A stretch of DNA of 64,000 nucleotides, from assembly GCA_905182995.1 (NCBI GenBank), contig CAJJDP010000104.1, forward strand, positions 78,828 to 142,827, in the 5' to 3' direction. A program made the position numbers and the translations under genes. Source of the DNA: Paramecium octaurelia. Lineage: Eukaryota > Ciliophora > Oligohymenophorea > Peniculida > Parameciidae. Under the pieces are notes generated by a model. The model was not told the origin of the DNA. It saw only the letters and a list, made by a program, of their open reading frames with translations, and did not search any database. Below are positions 12,475 to 27,149 of this stretch, one piece after another; within the stretch, counting starts at the first letter, position 1; each line of letters starts with the position of its first letter.

Positions 12475-13433
12475 ATGGATTACGACGGAGAGGCTAGTCA
12501 GTTTCCAGATGTCTCACGATTTAGTTTCAATCAAAATGGAGTCCTGCATCCTAAGCCAGTTTACTCTCAGTGCTCATTCACTGGAGTGAAGAAGAAAAGC
12601 TTTTCATTGGATGGTTCTAAGAATAAGGGATTGAGAAATCTGAGTTACAAAGTGAAAAAAATAATTGAATCAGAGTCACAGACTACTTATAGGTTCGTTG
12701 CCGATAAATTAGTATCTGAGGACAGTGAACAGAAGAAGGAGGAATAGAATGTGAAGCGTCGAGTCTATGATGCACTCAATGTTTTGATTGCTGCTGGAGT
12801 GATCATAAAGAAGAAGAAGTTCCTGGTTGCCACACCCGAGACCTTCAAGAGTGGGAAGTACTACATAATCTTAATAGGGTGCCATAACAAAGACAAATGG
12901 CAGAAGATTAAGGAGGATTAGTAAATGCGAGCAAAGAAGCGTCAAGTCTTGAGTCACAAGAAACAATACTTGATTAACTTAGTGAAGAAGATGCTTTGTA
13001 TTCGTCATCTGATCACCAAGAACAACAATAACAAGAGTCTGCCCAATAGTTAGAATGCAGCTGAAACGTATCTTTTGCTAATTGATGTAGATTCTTAAAA
13101 GATGAAAAAGTTGATCCATCTCAAGTGCCTTGTAGTTAATAGAGTGTCCAAAGTGGAGTCCTACTAAACTCCTATGTTTAACCCCAAATTGTGTTTCAGT
13201 TGCCACTTCTTGCCTTCTGGAGTAAACCAGAAGATGTAACAAATCTATTGTTTATCCCGTAGCTGCGTATAGTGATCAAGTCCTAAAAGGAAGTGTCTTT
13301 GACCACAAAAAAGAGTTGCTCCTTTCTGACTGAAATAGAATTACTCTAAGATGCGCAACATTAAGCAATGTTGTCGAAAGTCTTCGATGACAAGGCTTTT
13401 GTTAATTTCTATTTGAACTTAACCAAAAATTGA
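12475..13433 (+). CDS. DP-type partner of E2F, winged-helix transcription factor (305 aa)
   Basis: Likely the DP subunit that pairs with E2F to control cell-cycle genes in the nucleus. Around residues 55-115 it has the DP DNA-binding signature: KGLRNLSYKVKKIIES, then TTYRFVADKLV, then NVKRRVYDALNVL. The RRVYDALNVL string is diagnostic of the DP/E2F winged helix. A basic helix and a dimerisation-like region with many Lys/Leu residues follow. A 41-nt intron near 13220-13260 is needed to finish the frame (306 codons to TGA at 13431-13433). That intron is long for this genome, so the last 60 residues are less certain than the rest. Confidence 0.85.
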
Positions 13434-13470
13434 TCTATATATGAAAATAATTTTAAAATTTATCAAATAT

Positions 13471-15042
<1,572 letters not shown>

Positions 15043-15043
15043 N

Positions 15044-16450
<1,407 letters not shown>

Positions 16451-16456
16451 ATAATA

Positions 16457-17325
16457 TCACTCATCTTACCATTTAATCCTTTTGCCATCCTCCCATAATC
16501 CTCTCTTCACCCTCCCATGTAATTCTTAATAATATCCTTCTCCATAATATTTACCATTCTCCCAATATCCTTCGTATTTTCTTCCACCCTCCCAAACATA
16601 GACTCCAAATCTATCTTGAACAACTTCTCCTTAATATGATCACCCATCCTTCCATTTATAGTATCCCTGACCATGCATATGTACCATGATCATTTATGTT
16701 ATTCTCTTTCCAATCTCCTTAATGATAATTTCCTTCTGGCCAATAGTATTTTCCTTACCCTTCTTTTTTGCCAAAAACATAAGATCCTTCATACTTATTA
16801 CCATTTGCCCATATTTCAATTCCATTGTACATCATTCTTCCAATATCCTTTACACTTAGCTCCATTAACATGCATATATATGTTATTGCCATGTGTCTTA
16901 TCATCCTTCCATTCTCCTTCGTCTAGTAAAAACTAAATAAACCTACAAGTGTTGATGTCTAATTGCCAGAATTTACCATTGCCATTCGCTCTGTTATCCT
17001 TCCACTCACCCTCATATTTAGCTCCATTTTGCAAATAGGCCAAATATCACTAATTACCTGGCCAAGTCATTATTCGGAACTACTCTCTCTTGTTTCCTAC
17101 CTACTCGCCTTCATGTACTCCTTATGTAGAGTAAAGATAAGGAGGACGTCTTTATTGCTGAGTATTATTATTTAAATGAATGAATGGTTCTTTACTCTCG
17201 GTGAAGTAGCCTTTCTGATTTTGACTCCTCTTTGACCTCACTGACCGGGGTATGGATTCAAATCACTTAATCTCACAACTTAAGTTTCAGGCTCATCAAA
17301 AAATCTCGTTATAATAATTACTCAT
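16457..17325 (-). pseudogene. Decayed MORN-repeat protein gene
   Basis: The minus strand shows many MORN-type units (YEGSYVFGKKEGQGKYYW, KYEGEWKDNRANGNG, KYEGYWENGKYYGEG). They are spread over different frames: two single-base frame changes (about 16770 and 16650), an in-frame TGA inside a DG.SYQGE unit near 16640, and another TGA near 17047. Normal intron boundaries do not remove these breaks, and conserved Gly/Trp positions are also lost in the N-terminal units. MORN proteins usually sit at membranes or in the ciliary cortex. The precise 5' end is unclear; an ATG at 17323-17325 is followed quickly by stops. A gene with unusual introns cannot be fully excluded. Confidence 0.7.
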
Positions 17326-17479
17326 TTATATTAATGAATTCAAATTCAAGCTATGGTGATTAGATGTAGATTTCAATATTATTGATATATCAATATTAAC
17401 AACTCGAAAAGTAAGGAATGTTGAGCTTTATAATAAGATAGCACTATGACGTGAAACTAAATGATTATAAACTAAGGTG

Positions 17480-18104
17480 TTTTTAGGGCATTTGAAAGGT
17501 AAAGGAAATTGAAAATTGGGACGACAGTGATATCTTCCTGGCAGCAGTAGGAAATGCTTTTACACCTACAAATCTGATAGGCTCTCTGCAATATCATAAA
17601 AATGGATAACAGATTGGGATTCAAATTAGAAAAGCGCATCGATTTTACATTAAATGTTAACATAATTGAGAATAGCGAGTATGAGTGCAGAAGGATCAGC
17701 TTTTATGAAGATTTGAATTGTAAATTCTGTCAAAGGATTATTTAAAATATATAAAAATACACATGCTTTATGAATGCAAGATACTCCTTTTATAGGTTCG
17801 AAATCTTTACATTTTTGGAATCCTTGAAAAATAGCAGAGATACTGCTCCATAGTAGATATCTCATTAAGGGAGCAGGAAGAATTTATGAAAGAATCTACT
17901 GGTTTATTTGCTCAATATGGAGAGTTCAATAAAATCATTGAATTATATGAATATTGTAACACATTGATGATTTTATTAATGTTTTAGAATATTAAATAGA
18001 TGAGGCAATGCAGGTAACTTTATTTAGCGTTATTTTATGACAAGAAACTAAACATGCGAAGGAAGATTATCTTCAAAATTAAATGGCTTGAGGAATCTAA
18101 ATGA
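17480..18104 (+). CDS. Hypothetical protein, 5' end unresolved
   Basis: Exons can be followed from about 17490: a block around WDDSDIFLAA, a 34-nt intron, then ALCNIIKMDNRLGFKLEKR, a conserved-looking Cys-rich middle (YECRRISFYEDLNCKFC), a 17-nt intron after APQ, and a final exon (EQEEFMKESTGLFAQYGEF) to TGA at 18102-18104. The C-terminal half is helical with a leucine-rich stretch. No start codon in the right frame is found without an unusually long intron, so the N-terminus is missing from my model. The 17-nt intron would be at the very low end for this genome. The gene may be real or recently damaged. Confidence 0.45.
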
Positions 18105-18860
18105 TTTTGCTTATTGTATTCTAGAATTGGGAAGAAAAATTTCAAACTATAGTAGCTAAGATAAAAAAGATAATACTAAAGATGTATATAGGAAGTGTAG
18201 ATTACAGAATGAAAGTCTAGAGAATTTAGACAAAATAATAATTGATTAAGTTTTTAAGGAGATGCTGAACTTTGATATAGTATTGCTGCAAATTTTATAT
18301 TAGATTTGTTAAACAATAATATAATTATAATTCTAATTTATTCAGAGATTAGCCCATGAAATATAATGAATAACACAGCTGTTCCCCTTTCAAAAATATT
18401 TCTCCTCAAAAGTTTTTCAAAGATTAGAACATAAATTTCAATAATAAAGTCAACCCTTAATAATATTAATTTGGCGAAATGAATTAGAGAAAATAAAATA
18501 TGGTTTTTTAGGTACCAAACTAATAATTTAACAATATTTGTGGATATTAGAAAGTACAAAGCAATGATCCTTATTAATAACCATAACAATAATTTAACAT
18601 TAAGTCTTTTTTATCTCCTCCCCATCCACGATAGGTTTAAGTTTAAGATTAGGAGGAGGAATAAAACGAAAAGTATATTGTGGAATTTAAAAAATTGAAA
18701 GAAGTCCTGAAAGAGAGAAACACTTAAAGAATAAAAAGATAATCGGAAATGCTGAATTAGGTACTAGTTGATGATTTCTAATAATGATAATATTATAATT
18801 CTATCATGCAATATATAATATCATTTTTTATTTTTTTAATATATATTAAATTAGTAGAAA
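18105..18860. other. Intergenic between convergent genes
   Basis: About 750 bp, AT-rich. A minus-strand hydrophobic open frame (about 18340-18590) and a short plus-strand Lys-rich frame (about 18640-18770) are visible. Neither has a convincing start, intron structure or domain. I see nothing I can support. Confidence 0.4.
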
Positions 18861-20342
18861 TCAATAGTGATTGAAAGGGATATCAATTGAATGAGGAAAG
18901 ATGAATTAAAGGGCTATATTATATATTGAGAATTATTTACTTTCTTGATTTAAATCATAGGACTCAAACAATAGTTGGAATGGAGTTTCCAATTAGTCTT
19001 TGAATCTCTGAATCTTTTGGATATTAAAATAACCAATAAATTGGCATCTGGTTTTTTGATCTCTGGTTTAGGATGTTCTGATGACAAGGTTTTAGCTTAA
19101 AATGTTTTGAAATATTTGTAAAATCACAATTTACAAGATATTAACACAGGTTTCTATAGATGGATTGCCTTAATATTGGACACTTACTCTCAGATTGTTA
19201 TGTAATTTGATCGCATTGTTGAGAAAACTGTTCAGTTGAATTTTTTTCAACTTAATATCCTTGTTGATGTTTTGAATCAGATGAACAAATATTAATTTTC
19301 TTTGTATGGATAGATATTTATTTTTGCAAAACTGATATTGATTTATCCTATTGAGAATTTTTACCATCAACTTGATGGTTGATTCATATTGCACTTAAAT
19401 CAATTTTGTGTTGATTCTCTTTTCATAAAAAAACTCCTTAAATAATAATAATATGGTAGGTTTGTCTCCTTAGTAAATTGAAATTTCAGCCCTTATAGTT
19501 CTTTTAAGAAAATTAATCAAAAACGTATTGTTGAAAGTTTGTTAATTATTTTCTTAAAATTTCCTAATGAACCCATAGATAACATTCTGCATTGTTCTGT
19601 TCTAATGAGTGGCCTGTTTCAAAAATGAATAAGCTTCTTGCTCTGTTTTGAAGAGTTTTTCGCAATTTCTGAGTTACTTAACAGAGAAATGTAAATTCTC
19701 CTCTGAAAATTGTAAAATCAAATAAGACTGTTGCAGTAAGAGCTTCTGAAGAATGTCTTCCCATCTGGTGTCGGCCAAAGTCAATAAGTATTGGGATCGT
19801 TTCGCCTTGTTGTACTAATAATTGAAGTAATTGATGTAGAGAATCAAGAGAGTGGAGGTTACAAGTGCCGAATATTGCATGCCTTCGCTTTTAAATACAC
19901 CCCAAAGTAATCTAAATATTTAAAGTGTTATTATCGTTATCATGCCATCAACATATTCTCCATTCAGGACCAATAAATAAGTTGCTGCCATCTAATTGAC
20001 TCCTTAAAGCATGGCCATTTAGTTATCCACTCCTGATCTATCCTCGAAAGCAATAAAAAAGATAGTGACAGAATGATTTAATAAAATGATACCCAACCTC
20101 AGATATTAATTGTTTTTCCAAACAAAAATCAACTGCACAATTAGGTAAAAGAGCATTGATAAATTCAGAATAAACCCATAATTGTTTTTCTCGTGGCTTG
20201 ATTATATTACTTTGACGACGAATGCAATTATGAATCCAAAACTTAAACTAATAAATGTACTCAGTCTCTTAGAATGCTGATTGGAAATCTAATATGATTG
20301 CTCAACTCTTGGGTCTTTGAAGTATAAGAATAGGGAATTCAT
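18861..20342 (-). CDS. Multi-helix membrane protein, family member 1 (493 aa)
   Basis: Intronless frame of 494 codons. The N-terminus MNSLFLYFKDPRVEQSYQ is shared in pattern with the genes at 35725 and 48092 (MN..tL.FkD..vE..Y). About six hydrophobic helices follow to residue 180, then a cytosolic half with the block RSQYLLTLADTRWEDILQK and later YQGDKPTILLLFKEFF. The closest relative here is the 35725 gene, which matches along the whole length. The C-terminus (SIETCVNILQIVILQIFQN) faintly resembles the ATP-binding lobe of histidine kinases without the catalytic Asn/Gly boxes. That resemblance is inference only. Function unknown. Confidence 0.8.
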
Positions 20343-20869
20343 AAATAAAATTTGGAAAATAATCTAAATTAGTAGTCATTATATAAAATTTATCCAGCAT
20401 TATTTTCAAATATCCAATATTTTTCTTGTATTTTGACTCTGTTCTGATTTTTCAACACAATAATCTCTCGTTGAGCCCTAGAAGATGTCTTGTCCAACAG
20501 GATACTCATTACGATGAACTCGATAGTTATTAAAAATGAATTTTGAAAAATTAAAATATATACGTCATATGAATAAATTAATTAAAAATATGTACAATCA
20601 ACAGTTCAACACTTCTCATAATGTGATCTCTCATAGAAGTTAAAAAAGTACAATGGCATGATTTTGTAAATTTACCCTATTTTTAATCTACTATTTTATA
20701 TTTCCTTCATGAATAAATAAAAATATAATTTATAATATATGAAAATTAGTGCTTCTTCACTGAAGTAGACTTGGAAGGAATATTGGTGATTTTAGAGAGT
20801 TTTATAGATTTTTGAAAGTGAAGAATCAATATAAATAATAAAATTAATACAATATTTTGACCAGCATCC
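20343..20869. other. Intergenic upstream of the 493-aa membrane protein gene
   Basis: AT-rich with one short minus-strand open frame starting at 20509 (MSILLDKTSSRAQREIIVLK) that runs into a stop before the gene start. Joining it would need a 74-nt intron, and the two homologous genes begin at the equivalent of 20342. I therefore treat it as non-coding. Confidence 0.45.
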
Positions 20870-22623
20870 TCAGACAATCGACTTAGGAGATTGGTAATTG
20901 ACAAGAAACTCTTCGTATTCCTTTAATTAAAACTAAAATGAGATTAACACGAATATTTACTGCATAATTTAGGTTAAAAGTATCAAAGTCTTGTTGCAGC
21001 CTAACCTCATCACAATCTGTAATCACCTTACAAATTAATTTTGGTGTTATGTAACCATAGGATTTTGACAAAACCTTAAAACTTGACGTGAGACAATCCT
21101 ATGTAAGCACAAATTATTTATCGGCAGCCAATAATTGAAAATCCTCTAGAGTTATGTCAACGAAATCGGAAATATTAAGAGAGTACTCTTAAGGTTTTTC
21201 GTTGAAGAGTAGAATTAATTCTTACTCGTTCAATTTACCATCTTTGTCGAGGTCTGCGTTGGTGAATAGTTTGGTAAGAACCTTCAAATGATCAGTCGCA
21301 TATATGGATAGAAGATATTGAAAGAGACATTTGTGTAGGTAGGTCATATTCTTGCATTTGGTGATGTTCGTGAAGGGTTACAAGTAGTCCTTGGGTTGAA
21401 TCTACTTCATGTTAAGTAAATAAGGATGGAGCAAACATTTGTCTAGAGTCAATCTCTCACTTGGGGTATGATGAAGCATTTCAAACAATAAAGGATAGAT
21501 GTCTAAGGCTTATTTGGCATAGGTTATTTCTGGTTTGAATTTGCTGATTTCTTCAATTTCAAAAGGAAATTACTGATTTAACAATTGTAAGGCAATTATA
21601 GCCAATGCCCAGATGTCATTGGATTAACTCCTGTTTTTGGTTTGTATGTTTTAGAGTTTGCCAGTATCTCTGTTGTGATGATGATGATTTGGTGAGTTGG
21701 GTGGTTCATAAAGAAGAGAATTCTTAGGATACATAAATTGATAGATGCTTCTGATGTCCGATAGTTTGATGAAGGGAGTGGAGGAATCATCGAAGACTGA
21801 GAAACTATCAATGGTCAATTCATCATGACTGTAGCCTAATTGATGAACGTATGCCAAGGCTTCTACCATTTGATAAAATATAGATCCGATGGTTTGGTAT
21901 TCCAATTTGTTAGACTCTAAAAATTTTGAGAGTGTTCCACCTTGACAATGTTCATAAACCACTTGATAACTTCGTTTATGCGAATCAACGTGAATGTCTA
22001 CAATCTTAATTATGTGCATATGGTCCTAAATTATTATTTTAGAGGGAATTACCAATCGAAGTTCATCTAACATATCGATGTATTGTTGATTTCTATTCTC
22101 AAATTTGAGCATTTCAACTAGTACGAGTTGTCCAGTTTCATTGTGTTACATGACCGTTTTGCTTTGGTTATCTTCAATACTATGACAAATATTTACTGTG
22201 ATGACCTTATCCAGAGACAACTGAATATTTTCTGGATGCAGGGGATTGGAGGGATTTCGATCCTGGTTTGGTGCTCATTCTTTGCATAGGAATATTCAAT
22301 AGAGATCCATTCCTGGCTTTCTCTTGTAATTACGTTGATTAGACAATCATAGTTTTTGGGGTGGAGTGCAGAGACGGAGAAACCCTTTAAACTGGAGTAG
22401 TTGCTTGATTTGGCGATGCCTTTTTGGCAGGAGTTGTCGCTTGATTGGGTGAAACACGACGAACTGGTGTTGTAATTCTTTGAATCGAAGTTTGCTCTTA
22501 ACATTACAAAGTAACCGTTTTTTGCTCCCTTGTAGTTAGTGGCTACTGAGGTGGCAAGGTTACAGATTGATGTTTATGTTCTTTTACTTTCTTTGGTTTA
22601 CTTTAAGAGGTACAAACTCCCAT
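20870..22623 (-). CDS. EF-hand protein with degenerate protein-kinase domain, CDPK-like (557 aa)
   Basis: Built like a calcium-dependent protein kinase. It has an N-terminal MGVCTS (myristoylation and likely palmitoylation site, membrane anchoring) and a Ser/Thr/Pro/Gln-rich linker with repeats (TTPVRRVSPNQA, TTPAKKASPNQA). A kinase-fold domain follows, then calcium-binding sequence (NADLDKDGKLNEQEL is a full EF-hand loop). The kinase looks inactive: the glycine loop is replaced by GQGHHNNQSK, HRD by SHDE, DFG by SDI, and the VAIK lysine is absent in LVLVEML. Structural parts remain (NDIWALAIIALQLLN). Introns of 25, 27 and 28 nt give 558 codons. It is likely a calcium-regulated pseudokinase scaffold. 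Confidence 0.8.
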
Positions 22624-22783
22624 TATTGAAATCAATTATCAAATTTAAATATTATATCAAATTTAATTATTTTAGTACCAACTTGCATCAAATAGTCTTG
22701 CTATTTAACATCCATGTACTACTGATGTTTTATTTAAAATATATGATGTATATTTCTATAAGATATGGTAAAGTGTAAATTAA

Positions 22784-23881
22784 TCAATTACATGTATTGT
22801 TCTGCAGATCTACCACACAGTTAGCTAACATGCAAGTAGTCATACTTGTTATTGCATTACATTAGTCACTTTGGTTTATATTTATAAATAAGTAATTGCC
22901 TGCTCCTTACAAATTGACCTCACAGTATCCACTAACACATTACGGTTGCACAAAGGTTTCGTACATTTTCATAGTCACCAAATTGATTTATTTCAGTGCC
23001 AATGGGTAATAGGTATTGAAATAGCATCTTAATTTATATTGCAAATTTATATTGTTGCTGGTTCTGATGATATAAATGGGAGTCAAGGGAGATTACTTAC
23101 CAAAGACTTCTGCATACAGCACTGTCACTTACAACATCCCATTTGTTTCATACTCTGTCCATGTTATAGTAGCCAATCCAGAATATTATAATGATAAGTA
23201 TTTCAAATGAACTTGGTTGAAATTAATAAAATTATACTGTGTATAATAATACTCTGAAAATGTCTTCAATCTTAAATAGTAAATGTCAAGCATTTCCACA
23301 ATCTTATTCATGGTGCTCTTCTTCTGTGAAACAGCTAAACGAGTATCATCTCTGATATTTTGAATTGACTCATATATTATTCTCTCTAAATAATATGGAT
23401 GCGAATATTAGGTTATCAATATTTCCGCAAATGAAATGTACAAATCCAAAATCTAATTTAACTCTTCATTCTATCTTGACAACACATCAAGATTATACAA
23501 TCTTAACATATTAGTTATGCTCCTCTCTCCATTAATTAGATCACTTAGCAAAATACTTGTTTCTTGTATCACATCAATTGTCAAATCTGAAACATATCGC
23601 GAATAATACGCCTTTAAACCTGATGAGGTAATTTCATAACAAGTTTAAGCTAATTGAAGTGGAATGTAAGGAAGCGCTACACAGTAAAGTGTCAAAGCTC
23701 CAGCATTCCTACAGGCTGCAACCTCATCTATCAAATGACAATATTATCGATAACATTAACCAGACCATTAACAATACCCACTCTATCTACACATTCCTTC
23801 ATTGTTAAACTAATTACAAGGAATCTCCCCCAAATTCAAACCATCCGATACTCTGAACAGTATCAATACTAGGCAAATCAT
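22784..23881 (-). CDS. Secreted or surface Cys-rich protein (365 aa)
   Basis: One uninterrupted frame of 366 codons. It starts with a signal peptide (MICLVLILFRVSDG) and continues with a Cys-rich N-terminal block (IPCNQFNNEGMCRQSGYC, then CHLIDEVAACRNAGALTLYC). A helical middle follows, and then a second Cys-containing block near the C-terminus (CVSGYCEVNLQG, QCNAITSMTTCMLANCV). Paired cysteines suggest disulfides in the secretory pathway; no transmembrane anchor is seen. It lies 37 bp downstream of the mannose-6-phosphate isomerase stop, same strand. An overlapping plus-strand frame at 22830-23210 is a shadow. Exact function not recognised. Confidence 0.8.
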
Positions 23882-23918
23882 AATTAATAATAAATTACTA
23901 AAATTATAAATAAATAAC

Positions 23919-25120
23919 TCATTGCGAATAACAAACATACAATTATAAGTGTTAATCTACTTGAAAATGGACGTCGATTTCCTTATTGATTAAATAAGTC
24001 TATCCGAAACCAAGTTCATAGTTTCCCTCCTCATTAATTAATTTACCAAGTCCTTAGAGACACAATAAAATAGAATGCTGTTTTAGTTTGAATACCTTTG
24101 ATTTCTCTTGAGCCTTCAATTCCAAACAATCCTAATTTGTCTATCAAAATAAATTACACAAGCAAATTCCTAGTACTTGGTTAAGTATTGTTTAACTGTA
24201 TATTCATTAGACTGCTCGACAATTGGTTCAACATAGTTGGGCTACTTCATCTCACAAATTAGTATTTCTTTCATTGTTTCCACATCCTTCTATTTTGGAG
24301 TGAATCCGCATCTAACAACATTATCAGAATTCGCCATTGTTTCTATGATATTCCCTTTCAAATAAGCATGAATCAATCCAGCCTCCAATACTACTGCCTA
24401 ACCAGGTTACAATATGAGATGGTTCATCAATAAGAGGAATAAATAGCCAACATCATATTTTTCAATTTTCGATCCTGGATCCAAACTTGGATTACATTTG
24501 ACTGGCCATTAGAAGTTGTCTAAGATCTGTTTCACATCGTCTTGAGTCAATGATAAAAATATGGCCACTATTTATTTCAAAATGTCCTGAGCCTATTAAT
24601 TTTGTGCAGCCAAAAATTGATTCCACAGATTTTCACCGACTTTCTATATTATTTGAGGATTCTAGAGAGTATGCTTATATTTAATACTCTGTCGATATTG
24701 TTAATGATGGTTTATTGATCGGCAAAGCCTACCAAAGCTTCAAAATTGGTTAAGGCAATAGCCATTTCTGGTTTGTGATTATCGTCAGGATATAGATTTG
24801 GTTTTGTTGCATGCAGAATCTTAGCTTACTCTTTATTGGGATGTATTTGAATGGAGAGTGGCTTAATCGATTAAATTTTGTACTTAATCAACTGACAACA
24901 CTTTAAAGAGATACGGGAGATCTAAATTAACCTTTTCTCCATTCTCATACAAAGATGGCAATGATGGATGACTCCCCATCCAAAACTCAGCAAACGGTCT
25001 TACTTCATTAGATGTCTTTTGAGTCAACTTGTACACCAAACAATCTGGATTGGATGACAACATTCCCCAAGCATAATTTTGTGCTTAACCATGAAGTCTT
25101 TATATAATTTTTTATTACAT
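23919..25120 (-). CDS. MPI: Mannose-6-phosphate isomerase, type I (375 aa)
   Basis: Zinc enzyme interconverting fructose-6-phosphate and mannose-6-phosphate, feeding GDP-mannose and glycosylation. Family motifs are clear: NYAWGM near the N-terminus, [31 protein letters not shown] (His metal ligand), [18 protein letters not shown] (metal-ligand Glu and substrate region) and [19 protein letters not shown] with [13 protein letters not shown]. Introns of 22, 26 and 26 nt give 376 codons, close to the family's usual 400-440. The start (25118-25120) precedes NYAWG by 17 residues. It is divergent from the thymidine kinase gene across 301 bp. Confidence 0.95.
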
Positions 25121-25421
25121 AATAATTTATATTATAACAATTTAATACACTCCCTATCGTTGGAAAGGATCAGTACCATTGTAACAAAATCCTTCTAAAA
25201 AAGTGGATTATTGATTTGATAATTATTGATATAATATTGATTATGTTTTATTAAGGTGATATTTCCTATTTGATTGAATGAGCCTTGTTTAAATCTCATG
25301 ATAGAATATTTCAGCATTGTTAATGAGGAGTATTTTAAAATTTCAAAAGAGCGGGAAATGAAAAGGTACTTAATTTGAAATACTTTATTGAGCGCATTAA
25401 AATAATTTGAAAATTAAATAA
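25121..25421. promoter_or_regulatory. Shared divergent promoter region (isomerase / thymidine kinase)
   Basis: 301 bp separating the start codons of two divergently transcribed genes, so it must hold both promoters. It is AT-rich with blocks such as TAATATTGATTATG. No defined factor site can be named from sequence alone. Confidence 0.5.
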
Positions 25422-26150
25422 ATGTTCACAGGCACTATCTCAGTAATATATGGTCCAATGGTAATATATTTTAGTAATGTAGTTTTCTGGAAAAACAAGT
25501 GAACTAATGAGGTTAGTTAAGAGATTTACAATTTCAGAGAGAAAATGTGTAGTCTTAAATTACGCTAATGATAACAGATACTCAGATGATTAGTGCATTT
25601 CTAGTCATGACAAGTAAGAATCTAGTTCTAATTTTAGATAATATTTGAAAGCCATAAAAGTGACCAAACTTTTTGATGCTTTTGAGAAATGCAAGGATTA
25701 CGATGTCGTAGCTATTGATGAAGGCCAATTCTTTTGCGATGTAACTTATTATACAATATGCTTTTTAGATTGTTGAATTTAGTGAAGCCATGGCTAATTT
25801 GGGAAAAATAGTAATAGTTGCAGCTCTTGATGGCACATTCGACAGAAAACCTTTTCGTAACATTCTGAGTTTGATCCCACTGGCTGAACGTATCACCAAA
25901 TTAACAGCAGTCTGTTGGTTTTGTAAGAAAGAGAATGCCTCATTCACTAAAAGAACAGTTTAATCTTAAGAAAGTATAAAAATATAAATATAATTTAGTT
26001 GAATTAATCGGAGGAGAAGATTGTTATAAGCCAGCATGTAGAGCATGTTTCAATTTGACAGAAAATAAATTCAACAAACATACACTACCATAAATCCCCA
26101 TCCTCTCAAATGATGAAAGACTATTTGGTCAATAAAATTTGATTTGCTGA
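25422..26150 (+). CDS. TK1: Thymidine kinase, TK1 type (209 aa)
   Basis: Cytosolic thymidine kinase of the salvage pathway. It shows the P-loop [14 protein letters not shown], the Asp/Glu motif [10 protein letters not shown], the segment [20 protein letters not shown] and the lasso/zinc region with paired cysteines ([14 protein letters not shown] and [10 protein letters not shown]). All are hallmarks of the TK1 family, with four zinc-ligand cysteines present. Four introns (25461-25482, 25614-25637, 25741-25768, 25974-25998) give exactly 210 codons. The second intron is a multiple of three, but skipping it would insert eight residues absent from the family. Size fits TK1 (about 190-230 aa). 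Confidence 0.96.
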
Positions 26151-26423
26151 GACACTATAATTAATTAATATATTATAAATGATAATAACAATACTTTAAT
26201 GATTTTCTGTAAAAATATGTGTATTGAAAAGAATAAGTATTCATATTTAGAAGGTGCTTAACAATTCAATTAATTATATTGTTCAGAACTAATTGTAATT
26301 TCCAATCATCTGTTGATAATTCTACTTATATAGATATAACTTATAATGAAAGGAGTGTTCGTTCCCTTAGAGGTTTAATGATATGAATTTGAGTATTATT
26401 TTGATATTTTTATTATAAATTTA

Positions 26424-27149
26424 ATGAATAAAGCTGGAAGAGTAAGGTATTCGAGTCTTGATGAATCTCGAACCAATACTAAGAGATATTAAACTGTGTA
26501 TACAGTTACAGATACAATAAAAACTCAAGTGAACAATCTTAAGTTTAACCATCATCCTTTGAGCTATTATATATCCAGGATTTGCAAGAATGTAAAAGAA
26601 ATGCGAAGATATCGTACTGATGCTTACATTAAGAATCAACTCACCAAGATCTATGCTCAAACTATTCATCTCAAAGAGATCCATGATGTGTTCAAGGTGC
26701 CTATCCAATATATCAACGAAGATCTTATTCTCTCCAGATGCACCTTACAATTGATTTCGCAGATGCCGCATCAATATACTCTTCGTCCTCAATAACAACT
26801 TACCCATTTCCTTCAATGGATGGCCTATTTCGATGATTAAGTCTATTTGGAAATGCAAAGAATCCATGAAGGATACTTATTTCAAATTCAAAGGAATATC
26901 CAAGAACAATACACAACTAATGTTATTAAACAACAATAAATCAAACATCAAATCCACCCTCGAAAGAAAGACATGTACAATTATGTGAATCGACTCATTA
27001 CAAAGCCCTCTTTTAGAACCATGAGTCGAATATCTGTCTTAGAGAATTATGAGACCAAGTTTGGTGAATTTCAATTAATTACACCATATGCTCGTAGTTA
27101 TGCTAAACAGTTAGATACTATTTCTTAAAATCTCAACACAATTGAATGA
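26424..27149 (+). CDS. Hypothetical protein (241 aa)
   Basis: Intronless frame of 242 codons starting MNKAGRVRYSSLDESRTNTK. It is rich in Gln, Ile, His, Tyr and Arg, with amphipathic helices (KNVKEMRRYRTDAYIKNQL, then QWMAYFDDQVYLEMQRIHEG). No membrane segment, signal peptide or known motif. Codon use and Gln-encoded TAA/TAG match neighbouring real genes, and the frame has no TGA for 720 bp. Role unknown. Confidence 0.7.

Noticed and set aside
16673-17175. Plus-strand open frames rich in Leu/Ser/His
   Set aside because: These are antisense shadows of the MORN pseudogene on the minus strand.
22830-23210. Plus-strand 126-codon open frame with a signal-like start
   Set aside because: It lies fully inside the 366-codon minus-strand secreted-protein gene, which has a better signal peptide, paired cysteines and a cleaner start.
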